Of a stretch of 64,000 bases of DNA, positions 60,194 through 64,000 are shown piece by piece (the stretch's first letter is position 1; each line of letters begins with the position of its first letter). The stretch is taken from positions 31,680-95,679 of the forward strand of contig JAJNAZ010000006.1 of assembly GCA_021155855.1 (NCBI GenBank). Reading direction: 5' to 3'. Source of the stretch: Solirubrobacterales bacterium (lineage in GTDB: Bacteria; Actinomycetota; Thermoleophilia; Solirubrobacterales; 70-9). The notes under the pieces were generated by a model. That model ran no database searches. It worked only from the letters and a program-made list of their open reading frames with translations, and had not been told where the DNA came from. The translations under genes and the position numbers were made by a program.

Positions 60194-61251
60194 GCCGCAC
60201 GCCCGAGATCCGCATCGACCAGCTCACCGGCTTCCGGGCGATCCTCGCCCCGGGTCGAGCCGATCGCCCGGACGCCTTCGCCCCGGCCCCGGCGCAGCCG
60301 CGCCCCGACGCCCTCGAGCGCTGTCCATTCTGTGAAGGCCGCGAGGGTCGCACCCCGCCCGAGGTCTGGGCCAACCGCCCCGGCGGCGGCGAGCCCGACA
60401 CGCCCGGCTGGCTCCAGCGCTCGGTCCCCAATCTCTACCCCGTGCTCGGCGCGGATCCCGAGACACCGGCAACGAGCAACGAGCAACGAATCGAAATCGG
60501 CTTCGCCAGCTCGATCGATCCCCTCGCCGCCTCCACCCGCGGCGCCGAGACCGACCTTTTCCGGGCCCAGCCCGCGGCCGGCGCCCACGAGGTCGTCGTC
60601 AGCGCGCCGGAACACGCGACCGGGCTCGCCGAGCTCTGCGCCGAGCGGTTCGCCGGCGCGGTCGGCGCCTGGCGCGAGCGGATGCGTGCCCACGCGGACG
60701 CCGCCTACGTCCACCTGATCGTCAACGAGGGCCCCGACGCGGGCGCCTCGCTCGAGCACAGCCACGCGCAGCTCTATGCGCTCAGGTTCGTGCCGGCCGA
60801 GGTCGCGCGCGAGCGCGAGCGTGCCACGGCCCACCACGAGCGGACCATGGGCGGACACCTGCTCGAGGACGTGGCGGTCGAGGAAGTGCGCCGGCGCGAG
60901 CGCCTGGTCGCCGTCGACGACGAGGCGATCCTCGTCTGCCCCTGGGCCTCCCGCGCGCCGTTCGAGCTCCGGGTGATCCCGCGGCGGCCCGCGGCCCGGT
61001 TCGAGGACGACGACGGCGGCGCGGAGATGATCGCCACCGCGCTGCGGGCGCTCGGGGGCGCGCTCGGCGCCGTGCCTCAGCTCAACCTCTGGGTGCGCAC
61101 CGCCCCGCGCGGCGCCGAGGAGTTCTGCTGGCATGTCGACATCGTCCCCCGGCTGACGGTTCGGGCCGGCTTCGAGCTCGGCACCGGCGTCGAGATCGGC
61201 GTCTACGAGCCGGAGCGCGCGGCCGAAAACCTGCGTGCCGCGCTCGCCTAG
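60190..61251 (+). CDS. Galactose-1-phosphate uridylyltransferase-like enzyme, apparently starting at CTG
   Basis: A 353-residue GalT/HIT-superfamily nucleotidyltransferase: zinc Cys pair CPFC (C45, C48) followed by [29 protein letters not shown], catalytic [10 protein letters not shown] (H190, H192, Q194) and [14 protein letters not shown]. The frame is clearly coding from 60190, but the only possible start there is CTG in the overlap CTGA with the slipin stop; the first ordinary start (GTG 60442) would remove the zinc site. It contains an extra polar segment near residues 90-130. The sugar nucleotide used is unknown. Confidence 0.85.
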   Translation: MSRTPEIRIDQLTGFRAILAPGRADRPDAFAPAPAQPRPDALERCPFCEGREGRTPPEVWANRPGGGEPDTPGWLQRSVPNLYPVLGADPETPATSNEQRIEIGFASSIDPLAASTRGAETDLFRAQPAAGAHEVVVSAPEHATGLAELCAERFAGAVGAWRERMRAHADAAYVHLIVNEGPDAGASLEHSHAQLYALRFVPAEVARERERATAHHERTMGGHLLEDVAVEEVRRRERLVAVDDEAILVCPWASRAPFELRVIPRRPAARFEDDDGGAEMIATALRALGGALGAVPQLNLWVRTAPRGAEEFCWHVDIVPRLTVRAGFELGTGVEIGVYEPERAAENLRAALA

Positions 61252-61318
61252 ACGGGCGCCCGATCGTCGCCCCTCGCTGGGCTGGCGCGCTTCGGCCACG
61301 ACCACGGAGGGAGAGCGA

Positions 61319-61399
61319 ATGTCCGTCGAGCAGACGCCGGCGCAGTTCAAGGAGACCGAGGGCGGCGACGGCCGGCGACGTTTGCTCGGACCTCTATAG
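61319..61399 (+). CDS. Putative 26-residue peptide gene
   Basis: A short ORF, MSVEQTPAQFKETEGG then an Arg-rich end (DGRRRLLGPL), with a strong GGAGGGAG site 5 nt before its ATG. Its stop lies 10 nt before the next gene. It may be a leader peptide or small protein; it could also be a relic. Based on the ribosome binding site only. Confidence 0.4.
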   Translation: MSVEQTPAQFKETEGGDGRRRLLGPL

Positions 61400-61409
61400 G
61401 CTCGGCACA

Positions 61410-62075
61410 ATGCCCCCGATCCGCCGTCCCTTCCCGCGTTCGATCGCTGACGCATCCCAGGAGGGCCGCCCCTATGGGCGCTGGGAGGACCGCCTGCGGG
61501 AGGCCTTCGCCTCCGAGTGCGAGTCGCTGGCCGCCGAGGCCGGCGCGGCGCTCGACCCGATGACCGTGAAGTGGTTTCCCGACCGCACCTGGGGCGGGCG
61601 CGTCTATGTGCCGGCGAGCGGGCGCGCGGCGGAACCGACCGCGGGCGAGAACGGTGAACAGGTTCTGGCCGAGTACTACGGCTGGGTCTCGTTCGATCCC
61701 GGCGCCGAAGGCGACGAGCCGACAGACCTGCGCGCCCGGGTCGACTTCACCGACGTCACCGCCGACGACAACCCGGAGTGGAAGATCGACCTCAACGACG
61801 ACGTCATCGGCCGCTGGCGTACCGACGGCGGCCGCGGAGGCGACGTCACCCTGGTCTGGGGGCTACCGCTGGTCCGTGGGGCGGTCGCGGCGACCGCCGA
61901 GCTCGACGGCGAACCGCTCGACCAGACCGCGGTTGCGGACGGCCGCTTTACCCTGGTCGCCGTCGACGCGGTCACCGGCTTCGGCGACGACCTCTTCCTC
62001 GAGGTCAAGCTCTGGGACCGCGCGGTGCGCGAGATCGCGTCCGAGAGCCTCTACGCCGAGGCCGACGGCGAGTAG
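61410..62075 (+). CDS. Hypothetical protein
   Basis: A 221-residue soluble acidic protein without signal peptide. Segments WEDRLREAFASECESLA and VKWFPDRTWGGRVYVPAS open it; the rest looks like beta-strands (YYGWVSFDPGAEGDEPTDL; TDVTADDNPEWKIDLNDDV). I recognise no family. It ends 18 nt before the capA-like gene and is probably transcribed with it. Confidence 0.75.
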   Translation: MPPIRRPFPRSIADASQEGRPYGRWEDRLREAFASECESLAAEAGAALDPMTVKWFPDRTWGGRVYVPASGRAAEPTAGENGEQVLAEYYGWVSFDPGAEGDEPTDLRARVDFTDVTADDNPEWKIDLNDDVIGRWRTDGGRGGDVTLVWGLPLVRGAVAATAELDGEPLDQTAVADGRFTLVAVDAVTGFGDDLFLEVKLWDRAVREIASESLYAEADGE

Positions 62076-62093
62076 CGCGCCCGTACGCCGACG

Positions 62094-63263
62094 ATGAGCC
62101 GACGGCTCGCGGTATCGCTCGCCTTCGCCGCCGTCATCGCCGGCGGCGTCGCGGCCTGGTTCACGCTCATCGACGACAGCGGCGACCGAGTGCAGATCCA
62201 GCCTCCGGATCTGCCGATGAGCGACTGGGGGGCCGCGGCGAAGGCGTTCCCCGAACCGGTTCGCTTCACCGTCTCGGTCAGCGGCGATTTGCTGATGCAC
62301 GGCCCGCTGCTCGACCGGGCGCTGGCCAACGGTGCCGGAAACGAGTACGACTTCGCGCCCTTCTTCGCTGCGATCGAGCCCTACGTCGGCGACGCGGATC
62401 TCGCGCTCTGCCACCTCGAGACCCCGATCGGCCCCGGGCCCCCGGCGAGCTATCCGATCTTCAACACCCCGGCCGGCCTTGCGGCATCGATTCGACGCAG
62501 CGGCTGGGACGGCTGCTCCACCGCATCCAATCACTCGCTCGACCAGGGCCTCGACGGCATCCGCGGGACCTCAGCGGCACTCGACGAGCATCGGATCGCC
62601 CACACCGGCTCCTTCGCCTCGGCCGGGGCTCGCGAGCGACCGACGATCATCCGGGTGCGGGGGGTGAAGCTCGGCTACGTCTCCTACACCGATGCCACCA
62701 ACGGGATCCCTGCGCCGACCGGATGGGCGCTGAACGAGTACGCGGCCACGGACCCCCGGGCCGGCGCGGCAGCGATCCTCGCGGACGCCCGTCGGGCCAG
62801 ACGCCAGGGGGCCGAGGCGGTGATCGTCAACGTCCACTGGGGAGACGAGTACTCGAGCCAACCAAACGACTCCCAGCGCTCGGTCGCCGAGCGGTTGACG
62901 GCCTCGCCGCTGGTCACCGCGGTGGTCGGCCAGGGGCCACACGTGGTGCAGCCGATCCGCCGCATGAACGGAAAGTTCGTCGTCTTCAGCGAGGGGAACC
63001 TGGTCTCCAATCAGGGCGCGGGCTCCGGGCTCCCGGAGGCGACCCAGGACGGGCTCATCGCGCTGCTCGACCTGCGGGAGCTCGACGGCCGCGTCCGCGT
63101 GCGGCGCGTCCGCTACGTCCCGATCTGGGTGCGGCCCGGCGACTACCTCGTGCTGCCGGCGCGCGCCGGCGACCCGGACTACGCGGCCGAGCTTCGCGCC
63201 TCCTACGCTCGCACGGTCGCGGTCGTGGGCGACTCCGCCAAGATCTCGCCGGCGGGGCGCTAG
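62094..63263 (+). CDS. CapA-family (PgsA-like) metallophosphoesterase-fold protein
   Basis: A 389-residue membrane-anchored protein: N-terminal helix (LAVSLAFAAVIAGGVAAWF), then FTVSVSGDLLMHGPLLDRA, LCHLETPIG, TASNHSLDQGLDGIRGT, VIVNVHWGDEY and VVGQGPHVVQPIRRMNGK, all of the CapA/PgsA family. Members help make or export poly-gamma-glutamate, but many act on other cell-surface substrates; no PgsB/C genes are nearby. Confidence 0.9.
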   Translation: MSRRLAVSLAFAAVIAGGVAAWFTLIDDSGDRVQIQPPDLPMSDWGAAAKAFPEPVRFTVSVSGDLLMHGPLLDRALANGAGNEYDFAPFFAAIEPYVGDADLALCHLETPIGPGPPASYPIFNTPAGLAASIRRSGWDGCSTASNHSLDQGLDGIRGTSAALDEHRIAHTGSFASAGARERPTIIRVRGVKLGYVSYTDATNGIPAPTGWALNEYAATDPRAGAAAILADARRARRQGAEAVIVNVHWGDEYSSQPNDSQRSVAERLTASPLVTAVVGQGPHVVQPIRRMNGKFVVFSEGNLVSNQGAGSGLPEATQDGLIALLDLRELDGRVRVRRVRYVPIWVRPGDYLVLPARAGDPDYAAELRASYARTVAVVGDSAKISPAGR

Positions 63264-63266
63264 TGT
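63261..63266 (+). promoter_or_regulatory. -10 element of the secreted-protein gene
   Basis: TAGTGT (its TAG is the capA-like stop) lies 7 nt before GTG 63274. Confidence 0.45.
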
Positions 63267-63273
63267 TAGCCGC

Positions 63274-63729
63274 GTGAGGATCGAGGTGGCTCGCAGGGGG
63301 AGCCTGCTGGCGGTGGGCGCCGTACTGGCGCTCTTGGCGCTACCTGGATCGGCTCTCGCGGAGACGTTCGAGGGCCAGACGGTGCAGGGCAAGCCGGTGG
63401 TGATCGAGACCCGGCCCAACGGCGAGCTGCGAAAGGGCACTTGGCGCTGGAAGACGAAGGAGTGCGACGAGCCCGGGATCAGCCTCCGCACGCAGTTCAC
63501 CCGGCTGCGGACCCCGAAGCGATCGAAGCCCGGCTACTTCAAGGCGAAGGGGACCTATCGGGTGCGCTTCAGCGACTCCAAGGTGCGCTTCGAGGTCTCG
63601 AGCACCGGCCGCCAGCGCGGCTCGAGGCGCTGGGCCGGCAGCTTCAAGGCTAAAGCCTTCGTCGACCTCAACGACGGCCCACGCGTGACCTGCAAGCTCC
63701 GCCGGATCGACTGGGCGGCGAAGCTCTAG
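63274..63729 (+). CDS. Small secreted basic protein of unknown function
   Basis: A 151-residue protein with a Sec signal peptide (GSLLAVGAVLALLALPGSALA, cut probably after ALA) and a mature beta-rich, Lys/Arg-rich domain with two Cys (KTKECDEPG, RVTCKLRR) that may form a disulfide. No family recognised. GTG start, leaderless by its -10. Confidence 0.75.
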   Translation: MRIEVARRGSLLAVGAVLALLALPGSALAETFEGQTVQGKPVVIETRPNGELRKGTWRWKTKECDEPGISLRTQFTRLRTPKRSKPGYFKAKGTYRVRFSDSKVRFEVSSTGRQRGSRRWAGSFKAKAFVDLNDGPRVTCKLRRIDWAAKL

Positions 63730-63919
63730 CTCTGCCCGTCCTTCGCCCGTGAGGCGGGGCGTCCCGGCGCCGGCCGGTGCGGTCGCTCCGGGTCATTGCG
63801 TGAAACGCATTCGTGGCGGCCAGCGCCCGGGCGGCGGGCGAAAGCTCGCTCTGCACCCGGCACGTTTCCGGGTCGACGAGGGTGGGTATCCCAAGTGACC
63901 GCGCACTCAAGGAGGAACG
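63730..63919. other. 190-bp intergenic region before the right-edge gene
   Basis: No convincing gene. It holds a weak hairpin (TGCGT-GAA-ACGCA near 63797-63811), which might end the preceding transcript, and the stress-sigma-like promoter listed separately. Confidence 0.4.
63864..63889 (+). promoter_or_regulatory. SigB/SigF-like stress promoter
   Basis: GTTTCC (63864-63869), 14 bp, then GGGTAT (63884-63889). This closely fits the GTTT...GGGTA pattern of actinobacterial SigB/SigF/SigH-type promoters and lies 30 bp before the right-edge start codon. A ribosome binding site GGAGG follows. Confidence 0.6.
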
Positions 63920-64000
63920 TTGGGCACGAGCACCGTAGAGAAGGTCGGGAGCGCGTTGGGGAAGGCCTGGCGCGAAGCCAGCGAGCCCGCCAAGGAGTCG
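63920..64000 (+). CDS. Partial gene at right edge, TTG start
   Basis: 27 codons, from TTG 63920 to the window end, open throughout. GGAGG lies 4 nt upstream and an in-frame stop at 63896 precedes it. The visible part (GTSTVEKVGSALGKAWREAS) suggests a helical, Lys/Ala-rich small protein; product unknown. A SigB-like promoter upstream suggests stress induction. Confidence 0.5.
   Translation, partial: MGTSTVEKVGSALGKAWREASEPAKES

Noticed and set aside
1..64000. tRNA, rRNA or other structured RNA genes
   Set aside because: All gaps over 100 bp were read for cloverleaf arms and known RNA motifs; none was convincing.

Overview
The window is a very GC-rich stretch of bacterial chromosome (GC judged by eye, not computed) in which genes are packed edge to edge. 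About 67 protein-coding genes are supported. No rRNA, tRNA, CRISPR array, insertion sequence or prophage was seen. The gene content points to Actinomycetota: an F420-associated zincin, PAC2 protein, GlbO globin, Ppm1-type mannosyltransferase, actinobacterial-type IleS with GSHH in place of HIGH, a CobA-HemD fusion, and many GTG starts. A deep lineage such as Thermoleophilia (Solirubrobacterales-like) is my best guess, but that is inference.

Layout. 1-8 kb: partial helical protein, zincin, inositol-phosphatase-type enzyme, an AddB/AdnA-like helicase-nuclease, PAC2, a YhaM-like OB-HD ribonuclease and a TauE/SafE permease split into two genes. 8-13 kb: trehalose phosphatase, a membrane protein, an MFS exporter with its MarR regulator, PolX. 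13-19 kb: mannosyltransferase, thioredoxin, cupredoxin, IleS, CoA-transferase, lipoprotein. 19-25 kb: CGNR-type regulator with a tiny divergent gene, fumarase, a serine/threonine-dehydratase-like enzyme, MsrA, GlbO, aldehyde dehydrogenase. 25-36 kb: cell envelope and phosphorus genes (SpoIID-like, PhoD, lytic transglycosylase fusion, YchF, PAP2, PLD-type synthase, diacylglycerol-kinase-like) and a BtrH-like gene pair. 36-45 kb: ArsR-SRPBCC pair, topoisomerase IB, methyltransferase, methylmalonyl-CoA epimerase, DUF1385, M20 peptidase, RarA, a second aldehyde dehydrogenase. 45-54 kb: a cytochrome c/heme block (ccmA-ccmB-ccmC-ccmD-like-hemA-hemC, then cobA/hemD after an opposed cupin gene) followed by SAM hydrolase and BirA. 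54-64 kb: an SF2 helicase, TlpA-like thioredoxin, NfeD-slipin pair, a GalT-like enzyme, CapA-like and secreted unknown proteins.

How the genes work together. The ccm-hem run links heme synthesis to heme delivery for cytochrome c maturation, and the nearby TlpA-like protein could reduce apocytochrome or other exported thiols. NfeD plus slipin form a standard membrane-quality pair. ArsR/SRPBCC and MarR/MFS are compact self-regulated units whose likely operators are visible at their start codons.

The most striking regulatory trait is the number of genes (about twenty) with a TANNNT-type -10 hexamer only 6-9 nt before the ATG/GTG, which predicts widespread leaderless mRNA. The best candidates for follow-up are the split TauE/SafE permease, the GalT-like gene that appears to start at CTG in a CTGA overlap, the BtrH-like papain-fold gene with an upstream coupled ORF, the SF2 helicase with an acidic insert, the Walker-A-variant helicase-nuclease, and the CGNR regulator/42-residue gene pair with its inverted repeats.
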